A DNA stretch of 64,000 nucleotides from Candidatus Gastranaerophilales bacterium (GCA_944325885.1 CALVBT010000001.1:280037-344036); one strand, 5' to 3'. Shown: positions 9,501 through 18,518, counted from the stretch's first letter. Numbers and translations are program-made. Notes: generated by a model not told the origin, from the letters alone.

Positions 9501-10624
9501 TCCAATATACAGGCTCTACCCCCATAGCCTACTCCCCAATATATAAATACGACGTGTCCTACTCCACTAACCCCGAAGATAACCTGGGCTACTTCTTCTT
9601 CAATAGAGCCTCCTCATCTTCAGGCAACCAGTCAGATGCCTTCAACCCCGCTGTCCTTACCCCCTCCGTAGCCACCCAGGCAGGCGCATATACAACCCAG
9701 CTCCAAACATTTAACTACGCCTTCCAACACTCGGATAACTTCATGCTTATCCCATCATTTGAACGTATCTCTATCATTAATAATAATAAATATGCTTTAG
9801 CTCAAAATAACGGGGTGTTCTCCCCTCTCCTTACCCCTTCTTCTACCTCAAGCTTCTGGGTTAAACCCTACGCATCATTTGAGTCTATCCCCCTCAATAA
9901 CGGCCCAACCGTCTCCAATATCAACTACGGCACCCTCATCGGCTATGACTCAAACCTTAAACAAATTAATAACGGTTGGTCAAGAGTTTTAACAGGATAT
10001 ATTGGATACAACGGAGCTTCCCAAAGATATCAGGGAGTAGATGCCTACCAGAACGGAGGCCTCATAGGTGCAACAACAACCTTCTACAAAGGAAACTTCT
10101 TTAACGCAACAACAATCTCCGCAGGCGCAAGCGTAGGAGATGCCACAACCATGTATGGCTCGGAAAACTATACAATGCTCATGGCAGGTATAGGTAATAA
10201 ATTCGGGTATAACTTCGAATTTAAGGATGGAAAGTATATCCTCCAACCCGCTATGCTCTTATCCTACTCTTTCATAAATACATTCGACTACAATAACGCA
10301 GCAGGCCTAAGAATAGAAAGTGACCCATTACACGCAATCCAACTATCCCCAGGAATAAAATTCATAATGAATACAAAAAGTGGATGGCAGCCATATCTGG
10401 CAGTAAATATGACATGGAATATACTGGATGAAACAAAAGTAACAGCAAACGATGTAAGACTGCCCTCAATGAGTATAGACCCGTATGTATCATACGGAGC
10501 AGGGATACAAAAGCGATTCAATAATGACAGATTTACAGCGTTTGGACAAACAATGATACATAACGGAGGCCGAAACGGTATCTCGCTCACTGCTGGATTC
10601 AGATGGAGGGTGGGGAAAGATTAA
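6587..10624 (+). CDS. Large beta-helix autotransporter A, phase variable, out of frame as assembled
   Basis: Predicted surface adhesin or autotransporter. Observed in order: hydrophobic signal segment ending AFSQ/EP, a 120-residue N-terminal region, about 15 tandem units of the type GGAIYNxGxIGDITGDFIGNYA (roughly 7015-8450) that should build a right-handed beta-helix, a linker, then a C-terminal half with alternating aromatic strands (FWVKPYASFES to GFRWRVGKD) resembling an autotransporter beta-barrel. The C-terminal residue is Asp, not the usual aromatic. The annotated start is a weak TTG at 6587. The real start is probably the ATG at 6465, which is out of frame because the G tract is 9 long; in the passenger frame a TAA lies just before the tract, so no good alternative start exists in this state. 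The gene pairs with the copy at 25.7 kb. C-ending codons (CTC, ATC, AAC) are frequent in the C-terminal half, unlike neighbouring genes. Confidence 0.85.
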   Translation: MVLALTLSLALSFSSVLPAFSQEPADDHAYTLTKIEVQDPSNLPANTITKYEWSETENKLTPVYYRVDLKQTDYGHTTDYDEVKTFTVTTPNVDNTGNAFEYEINYYVNNDRLSPDRITTNQNGADIDMDFVGLKHEPSYGASYGGAIYNYNNFTISDITGDFIGNYVQSTYSSVRGGAIYNYRDNIIGNITGNFIGNYASTTDEYNSNSEGGAIYNSGEIGDITGDFIGNYVYTSSSRRYVTPHAYGGAIYNTGTIGNVTGDFIGNYAKADNGYAYGGAIYSPDEIGDITGDFIGNYAHGNRDAYGGAIYRTGNATVNITGDFIGNYAKSDDGYANGGAIYSAGEIGNITGVFISNYANGDDASGGAIYNEKSSTIGYIEGDFIGNYTTSHGANAFTASNGGAIANLGAINSITGDFIGNYALGSSRDANGGAIYNDNDSTTIDNISGDFIGNYISGSTAYGGAVYNAGKISNITGNFIGNYAQGSSNAHGGAIANNGTIDNITGNFIENYVKTFYYSGEGGAIINLSEINDITGDFTGNYVSALSDDEDGSASGGAIHNSGLISNITGNFTGNYAKSLSSSASGGAITNYGTIGNITGNFIGNFVQAESDLAQGGAIANYGASGSGPVSESLLNELPQANLSLTNSSFFNNYAKSQTGTANGGAIYTNDNLNITAKDGGYSVFSGNYTESNGIKTPNAIYVESSVYGSASPASLSAKNDIPDFIIKDNKVVYKTTTPNYTYTPVLTLNATNNGTIIFDDQISGSAPASETTYSADLVVTEDAKEYYGFSNIDELINYTKTQGWYDEDTPDEEIIYDAIEGGILIASNEQIISSDIKGSYDLKLTGDTTGKIILNNDIINANISLDNTNLYLGRENVFDQSQSLSLNSGNLYLNNNSIGTMHIPTLNLNGNTNLSVDVDLANKQMDRITADNYNINNNDAFINVNNINLLSDSNQQSTSILFADEQLANNVQYTGSTPIAYSPIYKYDVSYSTNPEDNLGYFFFNRASSSSGNQSDAFNPAVLTPSVATQAGAYTTQLQTFNYAFQHSDNFMLIPSFERISIINNNKYALAQNNGVFSPLLTPSSTSSFWVKPYASFESIPLNNGPTVSNINYGTLIGYDSNLKQINNGWSRVLTGYIGYNGASQRYQGVDAYQNGGLIGATTTFYKGNFFNATTISAGASVGDATTMYGSENYTMLMAGIGNKFGYNFEFKDGKYILQPAMLLSYSFINTFDYNNAAGLRIESDPLHAIQLSPGIKFIMNTKSGWQPYLAVNMTWNILDETKVTANDVRLPSMSIDPYVSYGAGIQKRFNNDRFTAFGQTMIHNGGRNGISLTAGFRWRVGKD
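7015..8450 (+). repeat. Passenger repeat array of autotransporter A (about 15 units)
   Basis: About 15 canonical repeats of 28-36 codons, each with GGAI(Y/A)N, a short turn, then I(G/S)(D/N)ITG(D/N)FIGNYA and a variable Ser/Asn/Tyr-rich tail, followed by two degenerate units to about 8650. The repeats differ at synonymous sites, so the array is not a recent perfect expansion, but GGCGGAGCGATTTATAAT-type cores recur and could support recombination. Confidence 0.88.
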
Positions 10625-10684
10625 CCTGCTAAGGCTGAATGTATGAAATAATTTCTGACTCAAAATTTATGCTACTATGTAGTT

Positions 10685-12679
10685 ATGAAAAAAAAGTTTG
10701 AAATAGTTTCAAAATACAAGCCCGCAGGCGACCAGCCAAAGGCCATAGACGCTCTTGTTGAAGGGTTGAATGCCGGATGTGATGCACAAACTCTGCTCGG
10801 TATTACGGGTTCAGGAAAAACCTTTACTATAGCGAATGTAATAGAGCGCATACAAAAGCCGACACTTGTAATTGCGCACAACAAGACTCTTGCAGCACAG
10901 CTTTACAATGAATTTAGAGAACTTTTTCCTTATAATGCTGTTGAGTATTTTATAAGTTATTATGATTACTATCAGCCCGAGGCTTATATTCCCCGTACTG
11001 ATACGTTTATTGAAAAATCTGCAACAATAAACGAAGAAATCGACAGACTAAGGCACAACACCACACGCAGCCTCTATACCCGTAATGATGTTATAGTAAT
11101 CGCTTCTGTAAGTTGTATTTACGGTTTGGGTTCTCCTGAAAGTTATTACAAGGGTTCTGTTACTTTGAAGGTAGGCCAGCAGATGGACAGGGATGAATTA
11201 CTCCGTCATCTTGTTGCTGCTCAATACACAAGAAATGACCTTGAATTGGATAGAGCAAATTTTAGAGCCAGAGGCGATTTTGTTGAGGTTATGCCGTCTT
11301 ATGAAAAAATTATTACAAGAGTGAGCTTTTTCGGTGATGAAATCGAAAGAATTACAAGAATAGACAACGTTACGGGCGAGGTTATCGAAGCACCCAACGA
11401 GGTTGTTCTATTCCCTGCTGTGCATTATCTATCGGACGATGATGACAAAGAAGAAACAATACGACTTATCAGAGAAGAGCTGAAGCTCCGTCTTGGAGAA
11501 CTTTATGCACAAAATAAGCTCGTGGAAGCTCAAAGACTCGAACAGCGTGTCAAATACGATATCGAGATGATAAAAGAGATGGGCTATTGCTCCGGTATAG
11601 AAAATTATTCACGTATTATTGAGCGCAGGGCTGCCGGTACTCCGCCAAAAACTCTGATAGATTATTTTAAAGATGATTTTTTGCTGGTTATAGACGAATC
11701 CCACGTTACAATACCTCAGTTGAAAGGCATGTACAGAGGCGATGCTGCCCGAAAGGATGTCCTTATTGATTACGGGTTCAGGCTCCCTTGTGCTAAGGAT
11801 AACAGACCCCTTACAGATGAAGAGTTCTGGGAAAGAGTTCATCAAAAGATTTTTATTTCGGCTACTCCAGCAGAGTTTGAAAGAAGCATATCGGATCAAA
11901 TTGTTGAACAGATTATTCGTCCGACGGGTCTGGTTGATCCGGAAATCTTTGTCAGACCTACGGAAAATCAGGTAGACGATTTGATTTCTGAAATTCAAAA
12001 GATTACCGATAAAAACGAAAGAGTCCTTGTTACTACTCTGACAAAGCGTATGGCAGAGGATTTGACCGAATATATGAACCAGATGGGGGTAAAGGTCAGA
12101 TATTTGCATAGTGAGATACAATCTCTTGAGAGGGTAGAGATTCTTCGTGATTTAAGGCTCGGTGCTTTTGATGTTCTGGTCGGTGTAAACCTTTTGAGAG
12201 AAGGGCTGGACATCCCTGAGGTTTCTCTGGTCGCTATAATGGATGCTGACAAGGAAGGCTTTTTGCGTTCAGAAACGAGTTTGATTCAAACTATTGGCCG
12301 TGCTGCACGTAATTCTTGCGGCAAAGTTATTATGTACGCTGACAAAATTACTGACAGCATGGACGCTGCTATTTCTGAAACCAACAGACGCCGCCAAATC
12401 CAGATGGCTTACAATAAAGAACACAATATTGTTCCAAAAACCATTAAAAAACCTGTTGAAAACAATCTCTTGCAGCTGGTATCAAGCTATAGAAACCTTG
12501 AAGATATTGTCGCCGAAGAAATGGTAGAGATGAATCTTTCTGTCAAAGATTTGCCAAAACTTATTCAAAAACTGGAAAAAGATATGCACAGTGCTGCCAA
12601 GGTTCTTGATTTTGAAAGAGCTGCAGAAATTCGTGACCAGTTGAAAAAATTGAGAGAAATGGCCAAAACTAAAAATTAG
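10685..12679 (+). CDS. uvrB: UvrABC excinuclease subunit B
   Basis: Damage-verification helicase-like subunit of nucleotide excision repair, acting with UvrA and UvrC. In 664 residues: Walker A GITGSGKT at 39-46, the beta-hairpin block [20 protein letters not shown] around 93-112, the DESH motif ([12 protein letters not shown]), helicase motifs ([25 protein letters not shown]) and the C-terminal UVR coiled coil ([21 protein letters not shown]). Length is canonical. No Shine-Dalgarno precedes the ATG; a TACTAT hexamer lies 6 nt upstream, so the message may be leaderless. The end overlaps the convergent membrane-protein gene by 4 bp. Confidence 0.97.
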   Translation: MKKKFEIVSKYKPAGDQPKAIDALVEGLNAGCDAQTLLGITGSGKTFTIANVIERIQKPTLVIAHNKTLAAQLYNEFRELFPYNAVEYFISYYDYYQPEAYIPRTDTFIEKSATINEEIDRLRHNTTRSLYTRNDVIVIASVSCIYGLGSPESYYKGSVTLKVGQQMDRDELLRHLVAAQYTRNDLELDRANFRARGDFVEVMPSYEKIITRVSFFGDEIERITRIDNVTGEVIEAPNEVVLFPAVHYLSDDDDKEETIRLIREELKLRLGELYAQNKLVEAQRLEQRVKYDIEMIKEMGYCSGIENYSRIIERRAAGTPPKTLIDYFKDDFLLVIDESHVTIPQLKGMYRGDAARKDVLIDYGFRLPCAKDNRPLTDEEFWERVHQKIFISATPAEFERSISDQIVEQIIRPTGLVDPEIFVRPTENQVDDLISEIQKITDKNERVLVTTLTKRMAEDLTEYMNQMGVKVRYLHSEIQSLERVEILRDLRLGAFDVLVGVNLLREGLDIPEVSLVAIMDADKEGFLRSETSLIQTIGRAARNSCGKVIMYADKITDSMDAAISETNRRRQIQMAYNKEHNIVPKTIKKPVENNLLQLVSSYRNLEDIVAEEMVEMNLSVKDLPKLIQKLEKDMHSAAKVLDFERAAEIRDQLKKLREMAKTKN

Positions 12680-13374
12680 TAGTAGTTATTTTTGCTTTCT
12701 ATGTCAAAGTGCAGCTGGCCCCAGTAGTCGGACATGAAGGTCAAATTCATTATTACAAAAAATACCGCAACGTATTTGAACAGAGGCCCGATTTCAAAAA
12801 AATTATAAATTAGATAAAGGGTGGGAAGCGCAATAAAAATTGAATATATAGCAATGATTATCAAACACAGTATTGTGTAAACCAGTACATCTGCAACACC
12901 CGCAACAATGCTTGAGGCGTTAAAACCGGCTTTTAGTTCATATTTTTCCGAGAAATTGATAAGGGCTGTTATGAGTATTGCAAAGATAAAAAATCTGATT
13001 ATCCATATTGCAATAAGCTGCGGTACGCCTTCAAAGTTGAATAATCCTACTACAAAATTAACCACAAAATATCCTATAATCAAAAAAGGTATAGAAATTA
13101 AAAGCGCTTTTGTTGCAACATTAAAAAAAGTTATCGGGTCAAATTTCGGCAGTGTTTCGATTCTCTGGTTTATGCGGTTGCTCATTATAATGCAGCAATA
13201 TCCCAGAAAAATATAGAACAAAATAAAACACAAAATAAAATTTATAAAATTGAATGTATCAGAGGGTACTATCATGTTTACTATTAAATAAATTATATAG
13301 CTAAAAGCGCCCAGCTTTAGCAAGGCAAAGTTGTCTTGATATACAGATCTAATCGAATCAACTACTGACGCCAT
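12676..13374 (-). CDS. Polytopic membrane protein, unknown function
   Basis: Unrecognised 232-residue protein with about five or six hydrophobic segments (for example [39 protein letters not shown] and a C-terminal [14 protein letters not shown]). The pattern resembles DUF4013-like membrane proteins, but that is only a loose resemblance. It converges on uvrB with a 4-bp overlap and is divergent from the gene at 13560, with a perfect palindrome in the intervening promoter region. Confidence 0.7.
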   Translation of the reverse strand: MASVVDSIRSVYQDNFALLKLGAFSYIIYLIVNMIVPSDTFNFINFILCFILFYIFLGYCCIIMSNRINQRIETLPKFDPITFFNVATKALLISIPFLIIGYFVVNFVVGLFNFEGVPQLIAIWIIRFFIFAILITALINFSEKYELKAGFNASSIVAGVADVLVYTILCLIIIAIYSIFIALPTLYLIYNFFEIGPLFKYVAVFFVIMNLTFMSDYWGQLHFDIESKNNYY

Positions 13375-13470
13375 TCAATTTCCCTTTGTGAGTTATTATA
13401 ATATTTATCTATTAAAGAAACAACTACTGTATATGCTTGATTTTTCCTTTATTTATACGATTTTTCAGGA

Positions 13471-13490
13471 TATTGACCACATGGTCAATA
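13471..13490. promoter_or_regulatory. Perfect 20-bp palindrome, candidate operator
   Basis: TATTGACCA-CA-TGGTCAATA is a 9-bp inverted repeat with a 2-bp centre in a divergent intergenic region, 70 bp before the ATG at 13560. The sequence CCATGTGGTCAAT, contained in its complement, recurs at 31703-31715, 76 bp before the Maf start. A dimeric regulator site is plausible; no regulator is known. Confidence 0.5.
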
Positions 13491-13559
13491 AATATTAATC
13501 CATTGATTGTGGAAATAGATTTGAATCTAATCATAATAGTATTATGAGGAGAGTAGTAT

Positions 13560-13898
13560 ATGTTAAATAGACTAACAAGTCAGGATCTCATAAATAAAAA
13601 TCTTCTTCAGGCTGAAAATGTTGAAAAACTTAATCTTGAAAAGAAAAATCCTTATGCAGATGTTGACAAAAATCTTCTGATAGATGAAACAAACATATCA
13701 AGCGAGGCTATTAATCTTTATCAAAAAGATATTGATATAAGAAAGTTTGCCAAACTCGCTATGTCTGATTCAGACGACTTGAGCCACAATGTACTAGTTG
13801 CGCAAAATGTTTTTAATTCACAGGATGCTGACTTTGAGGGTAAAATTATAGAAGGTATCTTTAACAATCAAAAATTTTTGCAAGATTTGTTCGGCTAA
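13560..13898 (+). CDS. Conserved-looking small acidic protein, unknown
   Basis: Unrecognised 112-residue protein without cysteines, signal peptide or membrane segment. It is acidic and probably helical, with the patch ETNISSEAINLYQKDIDIRKF. The ISSEA element is weakly reminiscent of FlgM anti-sigma factors, but the diagnostic C-terminal helix pattern is not obvious, so I do not make that call. TGAGGAGAG gives a good Shine-Dalgarno. The TPR gene follows after 20 bp, so the two and the YkgJ gene likely form an operon. Confidence 0.7.
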   Translation: MLNRLTSQDLINKNLLQAENVEKLNLEKKNPYADVDKNLLIDETNISSEAINLYQKDIDIRKFAKLAMSDSDDLSHNVLVAQNVFNSQDADFEGKIIEGIFNNQKFLQDLFG

Positions 13899-13918
13899 GT
13901 CTTCAGATTAGGTAGAAT

Positions 13919-15172
13919 ATGGAAAATACAGATTTAGATAATATTAGCGGACTGTCAGGTGTTTCTTTTGAAGAAAATGACAGCTTTTCTGTTGACAAAA
14001 TAAACCGTGCTTATGAGTTTTATCAGGCCGGCAAGTATAACGAAGCTCTCTCTATGGCTGAGGCAGATTTACAGTTGAACTCTATGGCTTACGGTCAGGT
14101 GTTGATAGGGAATTGCTACAAACGGCTCGGGGACAAAAAATCAGCGATGTCACACTGGCAAAAAGCTGTTGAAATTTCTCCTCTGGAACATTCTGCATAC
14201 ATAAACATTGCCAATGAACAGTATTCGGAAGGTAATGTTAATGAAGCTATTTTGAACTGGCATATTGCCAGCACTATTATGCCGGAAAATCCTGCTGTAA
14301 ATCTTAATCTTGCTCTTGCTTATGATAAAAAGGGCAGCAGAATAAAAGCAACAAGATATTTTGAACGTTATTTAAAGTATGAAAAGAATTCAACTTCTCA
14401 TGAATATTTGAATGTTAAACATACTATGGCAAATTTGACAGCAAAGGTCGACTTTTATGCCAAGAAGGTAGAGGAGTATAAGCTCCAAAAAGATTTAAAA
14501 GCAATAGCTGCTTTGTATCTGAAAATGATTTCTACTTATGCAAATTTGCCTAATATTTATCTTAATATTGTGGAGATATTTTATTTTGATAAAAATTTTG
14601 AAAAAGCATTGGAATTTAATCTTATTGTTTATTTGCATTATCCTTATACAACAAAGATTTTATTGGATATAGCAAATTTGTATTATGTTTTAAAGCAGTA
14701 TTCTTATGCGTATGCTTTTTATTCCAGAGCTTTGGAGTTGCTCCCTGACGGTACTTCATATTATTCAAAAGTTCAGTCAAAATTGTCTGCTTTGTCTTTT
14801 GTTTTGAAAGATCCGGAACTCATCGAAACCCATCTGCAAAAAGCAAGAGAGGCTGAAAAAAATAACGATTATGAAATTGCAATTGATGAATACGAAAATT
14901 ATATGATACTGTCTGAGTCTGAAAACCCTGATATAAGACAAATTATAGATAAGTACAAGATTTTTTTGAATCCTGAACCTTTTGTTGTAAACGTTTTGTA
15001 CAGTCAGATACCTGATTTAATGAACAAGAAAAAATTGAACGCCTGTGTTGAGCTTTGTGATAGAATTATGACACTTGCTACCGAAAGTAATTCAAAAGAG
15101 GTTATTTATGCAATGAAGTGTAAATCGGAATGCAAGCGCATAATTCTTGCAAGGGAACAGTTTGGTGTTTAA
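13919..15172 (+). CDS. TPR-repeat protein
   Basis: 417-residue tetratricopeptide-repeat scaffold. TPR-type helix pairs are visible from about residue 25 (AYEFYQAGKYNEALSMAEAD), with further units such as AYINIANEQYSEGNVNEAIL, VNLNLALAYDKKGSRIKATR and KILLDIANLYYVLKQYSYAY. No signal peptide is present, so it is probably cytoplasmic and used in protein-protein contacts; its partner is unknown. The last 8 bp overlap the start of the YkgJ-family gene, implying translational coupling. Confidence 0.85.
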   Translation: MENTDLDNISGLSGVSFEENDSFSVDKINRAYEFYQAGKYNEALSMAEADLQLNSMAYGQVLIGNCYKRLGDKKSAMSHWQKAVEISPLEHSAYINIANEQYSEGNVNEAILNWHIASTIMPENPAVNLNLALAYDKKGSRIKATRYFERYLKYEKNSTSHEYLNVKHTMANLTAKVDFYAKKVEEYKLQKDLKAIAALYLKMISTYANLPNIYLNIVEIFYFDKNFEKALEFNLIVYLHYPYTTKILLDIANLYYVLKQYSYAYAFYSRALELLPDGTSYYSKVQSKLSALSFVLKDPELIETHLQKAREAEKNNDYEIAIDEYENYMILSESENPDIRQIIDKYKIFLNPEPFVVNVLYSQIPDLMNKKKLNACVELCDRIMTLATESNSKEVIYAMKCKSECKRIILAREQFGV

Positions 15173-15572
15173 AAATATAAAAAAATTCTTTTTTAAAAAT
15201 ATATTAAAACGTAAATACTATCGTTCAGGCCATTGTATCGGCTGCGGTGAATGCTGCAGGCAGATTTATGTCCGGCATGCCAGAAATGTAGTCCAAACAG
15301 AAGAAGAATTTAAAAAACTTCAGCTTCTTCATCCGTTTTATACGTATCTAAAAGTTATTGGAAAAGATGATATTGGTTTGATTTTTGAGTGTCAAAATCT
15401 CGATAAGACAACAAACCGTTGTACGATTCATAAGAAACGTCCCGGAATATGCAGGAGATATCCTGTTGAAGAAATATTTATGATGGGTGGAGAACTCGGA
15501 AAAAATTGCGGTTATAAATTTACCCCCATAGAGTCTTTTGAAGAAGTGTTCAATAATCTACAAAAGAAATGA
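15165..15572 (+). CDS. YkgJ-family cysteine cluster protein
   Basis: Small Cys-rich protein of the YkgJ family, proposed to bind zinc or iron. The signature CIGCGECC lies near the N-terminus and is followed by CQNLDKTTNRCTIHKKRPGIC and a final Cys in KNCGYKF. I start at GTG 15165, which has AAGGGA about 10 nt upstream; upstream TTG codons are possible. It overlaps the preceding TPR gene by 8 bp and the convergent folP by 15 bp. A second, longer member of the family lies at 52132. Confidence 0.82.
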   Translation: MFKNIKKFFFKNILKRKYYRSGHCIGCGECCRQIYVRHARNVVQTEEEFKKLQLLHPFYTYLKVIGKDDIGLIFECQNLDKTTNRCTIHKKRPGICRRYPVEEIFMMGGELGKNCGYKFTPIESFEEVFNNLQKK

Positions 15573-16745
15573 GGCTTTTTGCAGCTTTTTTAGTATAGTA
15601 TGCGCTTTTACATTGTGAACACGTACTATTGATGCACCATTAGCTATTATTTTTTGTGACATTATCAATGTGGCTGTGTCCAGTGCATCTGTGTCATCCG
15701 TGTTTATTGTTTCTTTTAAGAAGTTTTTTCTGGAATGTCCGACAAGTATAGGACAACACAATGTTTTTAGTTCATTCAGTCTGTTTATTATTTCAAAATT
15801 TTGTTTTGTTGTTTTACCAAAACCTATCCCCGGATCTATTATGATTTTAGATTTGTCCAGACCATTTTGTGTTAGAGTGTCTATTTTTTTTGACAAATAA
15901 TCGTATATCTCATCAACTATTTTGCCATCATAGAGTTTGTCTTGCATTTTATCCGGTGCAGCTGTAGAGTGGTTCAAGATAATCGGACATTGGTAATTTT
16001 TTATGACATTTAGCATATCTTTGTCCCAGTCCATAGCCGAAACATCATTAACTATGTCACAACCAGCTTCCAGAGCGGATTGTGCTGTTTTTGCATTTCT
16101 TGTGTCCACACTCAGGATTGTTTGGTTATCAATTTTACGTATTTCTTTAATTACAGGTAAAATTCTGTTTATTTCTTCTTCAGTTGTTATTTTTTCTGAA
16201 TACGGTCTTGTTGATTCTCCGCCAATGTCTATTATGTCTGCTCCGTCTTCAATGAGCTTTTTATAGTGATTTATTGCATTTTCAAGGGTATAAAATTTCC
16301 CTCCGTCAGAAGATGAGTCAGGTGTTACGTTTAATATCCCCATTATATAGGGCCTTGACCAGTCAAAGATGGTGTTTCTTAAGTGTAATTCGGCAGGTTT
16401 TTGGCTAAGTATATTTTTTAGCTGCTGTGAAAGTTGTGACAGTTTGAAAGGCTGGTATTTTAGTTTTTCCGCTATTTTTTCAAAGTGGCTTATTGACCCG
16501 CTTAATATGCAGTCTGACAGGTCAATTTTTCCTGTAATAACTTCTCTGTGGACTGCGCAGTCAGTGCCGGTGCTTATGGCTGTTTGTTTGATTATATTAG
16601 CCTGTGCGCAGGTTAAATTTGATATTTTAACCGAAATAAATCTGTGTTTTAAAATACCTTTTTTTGTATATGTGCTGTCAAAACCTATGTCAGACAGTTC
16701 TTGTTCTGTGCAGTTAATAAATTTAATTTCAAAGTCCTGTGTCAT
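15558..16745 (-). CDS. folP: Dihydropteroate synthase, long form with N-terminal extension
   Basis: Condenses p-aminobenzoate with dihydropterin pyrophosphate in folate synthesis. The TIM-barrel DHPS core (about residue 130 on) shows GILNVTPD, IDIGGESTRP, SVDTRNA, DIVNDVSA, IIIDPGIGFGKT and ILVGHSRK. About 130 residues precede it, an extension found in the long DHPS class of Clostridia and others. In loop 1 the usual DSFSDGG reads DSSSDGG: the Phe that lines the PABA/sulfonamide site is Ser (codon at 16311-16313, about residue 145). The 395-residue length compares with about 280 for short DHPS. Confidence 0.93.
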   Translation of the reverse strand: MTQDFEIKFINCTEQELSDIGFDSTYTKKGILKHRFISVKISNLTCAQANIIKQTAISTGTDCAVHREVITGKIDLSDCILSGSISHFEKIAEKLKYQPFKLSQLSQQLKNILSQKPAELHLRNTIFDWSRPYIMGILNVTPDSSSDGGKFYTLENAINHYKKLIEDGADIIDIGGESTRPYSEKITTEEEINRILPVIKEIRKIDNQTILSVDTRNAKTAQSALEAGCDIVNDVSAMDWDKDMLNVIKNYQCPIILNHSTAAPDKMQDKLYDGKIVDEIYDYLSKKIDTLTQNGLDKSKIIIDPGIGFGKTTKQNFEIINRLNELKTLCCPILVGHSRKNFLKETINTDDTDALDTATLIMSQKIIANGASIVRVHNVKAHTILKKLQKASFLL

Positions 16746-16776
16746 AAAATTAAATTAGCACAAAATAAAAAGATAA

Positions 16777-17613
16777 TTAAGCAACGCTGTCTAAAGCTGC
16801 ATCGATAATAGCTGCTGTTACCTGTTTTGTTGCGTTTTTGTGTGCATCTTTCTTTTGTACGCAATCAGGGATACCGTCTTTGTTTGTATCGGTAGCAGCT
16901 TCTTTTAATGCGCCTACGCCTGCTGTTGAAGCAAATACTGTTTTTACACCTTTTTTAAGAATATTTGAACCAAGAATCTGGTTCTTTTCTTTTTCAATAG
17001 CTTTTTGTATTTCTGCCTGCAATTGTTCTTCTGTTAAAGCTTTTCCGCCTTTTTCTTCAATAATTGTTCTTTTTAGCAGGTCAAGCTGAGATTGATCTTT
17101 ATTAACTGCATTTTTTAAATTAGCTTCAACGCCCTTTTTGCTCATATCGTCTATCCATACACCGAAGTCTTTTGCATATTGTACAGCTTTTGCTTTTATG
17201 CCTTCATAACGATAGGGGCGTTTTTCTGCCATTTTTTGGTTAAATTTTGTTATGCCTTTTGCAATGTTTCTTGAAAGCAGGTTAAAAGTAGGTGTTGATG
17301 AATTAATAAAATTGAACACTCTGCCTGAAATAGCTGCTGCGGTTAATGCACTGGCACTGGCAAGTGCGCCGATTACTGTAAAGGATTTTAATGTATTTGG
17401 GGCTTTGCCTTCTGTTTCAATATTTTCATCAGAAACCATTTGAGCTATGCGTTCAAATTTGTCGGCATTAAACTCTTCTGTGCTTTTGCCTGTTGTATTT
17501 TGTTCAGACAATATAGCATTAAGTTCTTCGAGCTTTGTACCGAAGTTCGATGATACGTTCTTGTTGTGAGAACCATTTATAGATGTAGTGTTTGTTGAAT
17601 CTATTCTTAGCAT
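16777..17613 (-). CDS. Hypothetical helical protein with C-terminal calcium-type DxNxDGxPD motif
   Basis: Unrecognised 278-residue protein. It has a Ser/Asn-rich N-terminus with SNFGTKL (a variant of the recurrent SFG-type motif), a hydrophobic Ala-rich segment near residue 75-95 (VIGALASASALTAAAISG), Lys-rich helices, and near the end DTNKDGIPDCVQ, the type-3 thrombospondin/dockerin-like calcium loop. It is paralogous to the upstream gene at 17676: shared elements are W-I-(D/E) in the middle, AGVGA and DxxxDGxPD near the end. Probably membrane or surface associated; function unknown. Confidence 0.75.
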   Translation of the reverse strand: MLRIDSTNTTSINGSHNKNVSSNFGTKLEELNAILSEQNTTGKSTEEFNADKFERIAQMVSDENIETEGKAPNTLKSFTVIGALASASALTAAAISGRVFNFINSSTPTFNLLSRNIAKGITKFNQKMAEKRPYRYEGIKAKAVQYAKDFGVWIDDMSKKGVEANLKNAVNKDQSQLDLLKRTIIEEKGGKALTEEQLQAEIQKAIEKEKNQILGSNILKKGVKTVFASTAGVGALKEAATDTNKDGIPDCVQKKDAHKNATKQVTAAIIDAALDSVA

Positions 17614-17675
17614 AGTCGTTTGCCTGTTATGGCTGTTTCTTTGTTTGTTATTAATGTTTTTTATTTTATGTGTAA

Positions 17676-18518
17676 TTAATCTTCATCAAATATTTCTGCA
17701 GTTTGATTGTGTTGAGCTATATCAGGGACACCGTTTTTGTCTTCATCTCTGTTTGCTTCAACTACTGCACCGATACCTGCCGCAGCTGCACCTACGTTGC
17801 CTGCAGCTTTTTTAATCAGGTTTTCTGTAGAAGCAAGTTCTTTTCTTTGAAGAAGTGTTTTGTATGTTGCTGCTTCTTTTGTTTTTCCTGAGAGCTTTTC
17901 TTCTACCATTTTAGAAACAGTTGTTTCATCAAGAGTTTTGTTAGCATCAAGAGCTTCATTTCTTATTCTGTCAGCTATTTTAACTTTGAATTGTGCAATT
18001 TCTGTATCAATAGAGTCTTTAACTTTTGTTGAACCTTTATTGCCGTAAGTTTCAATCCAATCTGTCATCTGTTTAGTGCTTTTTGCAACAAAGCCTTTGA
18101 TGTTATTTTTTGTATAATTTTTGCTGTTTACAGCATTATTTTCTATTTTTTCAAGAGTATGTTTCAGACCTTTTGTCATAGGCAATATGATATATTCTTG
18201 CATTGCTTTATTTTTTGTTGCAGAAGTGATTACTTTAGACAAGCCGATTTTTCCTGCAGCAGCTGCGCCGCCGGCCAGAGCTGTAATTTTTGCAAAAGTT
18301 TTTAACGGCCCGTCGTGCATCTGGGCTGTCAGATTATCCAGTTTTGTAAAGCTGGTTTCATCAAAACCGTTTTCATCCATTGTGTCCAATAAATCAGTCG
18401 TAGCTGCAATAAATTTTTCTCTTTCGATTTTTTTTGCTGCCTTGTCGTCGTTCCTTCCCTGAAAAGACGGTCTGATAGGTGAACAATTTACAGATGTGGC
18501 TTGTAACATTTTCTTCAC
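17676..18518 (-). CDS. Paralogue of the 16777 gene with PSFQG motif and calcium-type loop
   Basis: Unrecognised 280-residue protein, upstream of its paralogue on the same strand with a 62-bp gap. The N-terminus holds PIRPSFQGRND, then a Lys/Asp-rich helical region, an Ala/Gly-rich hydrophobic segment (AKITALAGGAAAAGKIG), a long helical middle, an Ala-rich segment (AAGNVGAAAAGIGAVVEA) and DEDKNGVPDIAQ close to the C-terminus. The D-x-D-x-(N/D)-G-x-x-D loop suggests Ca2+ binding. No enzyme motif is visible. Confidence 0.75.
   Translation of the reverse strand: MKKMLQATSVNCSPIRPSFQGRNDDKAAKKIEREKFIAATTDLLDTMDENGFDETSFTKLDNLTAQMHDGPLKTFAKITALAGGAAAAGKIGLSKVITSATKNKAMQEYIILPMTKGLKHTLEKIENNAVNSKNYTKNNIKGFVAKSTKQMTDWIETYGNKGSTKVKDSIDTEIAQFKVKIADRIRNEALDANKTLDETTVSKMVEEKLSGKTKEAATYKTLLQRKELASTENLIKKAAGNVGAAAAGIGAVVEANRDEDKNGVPDIAQHNQTAEIFDED

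Noticed and set aside
6380..10624. Autotransporter A as a decayed pseudogene
   Set aside because: The only lesion is a homopolymer length, the rest of 1345 codons is intact, and a sister locus shows the same design with another tract length. Phase variation explains it better.
13560..13898. FlgM anti-sigma factor
   Set aside because: Only a short ISSEA stretch resembles FlgM; the conserved C-terminal helices are not evident.
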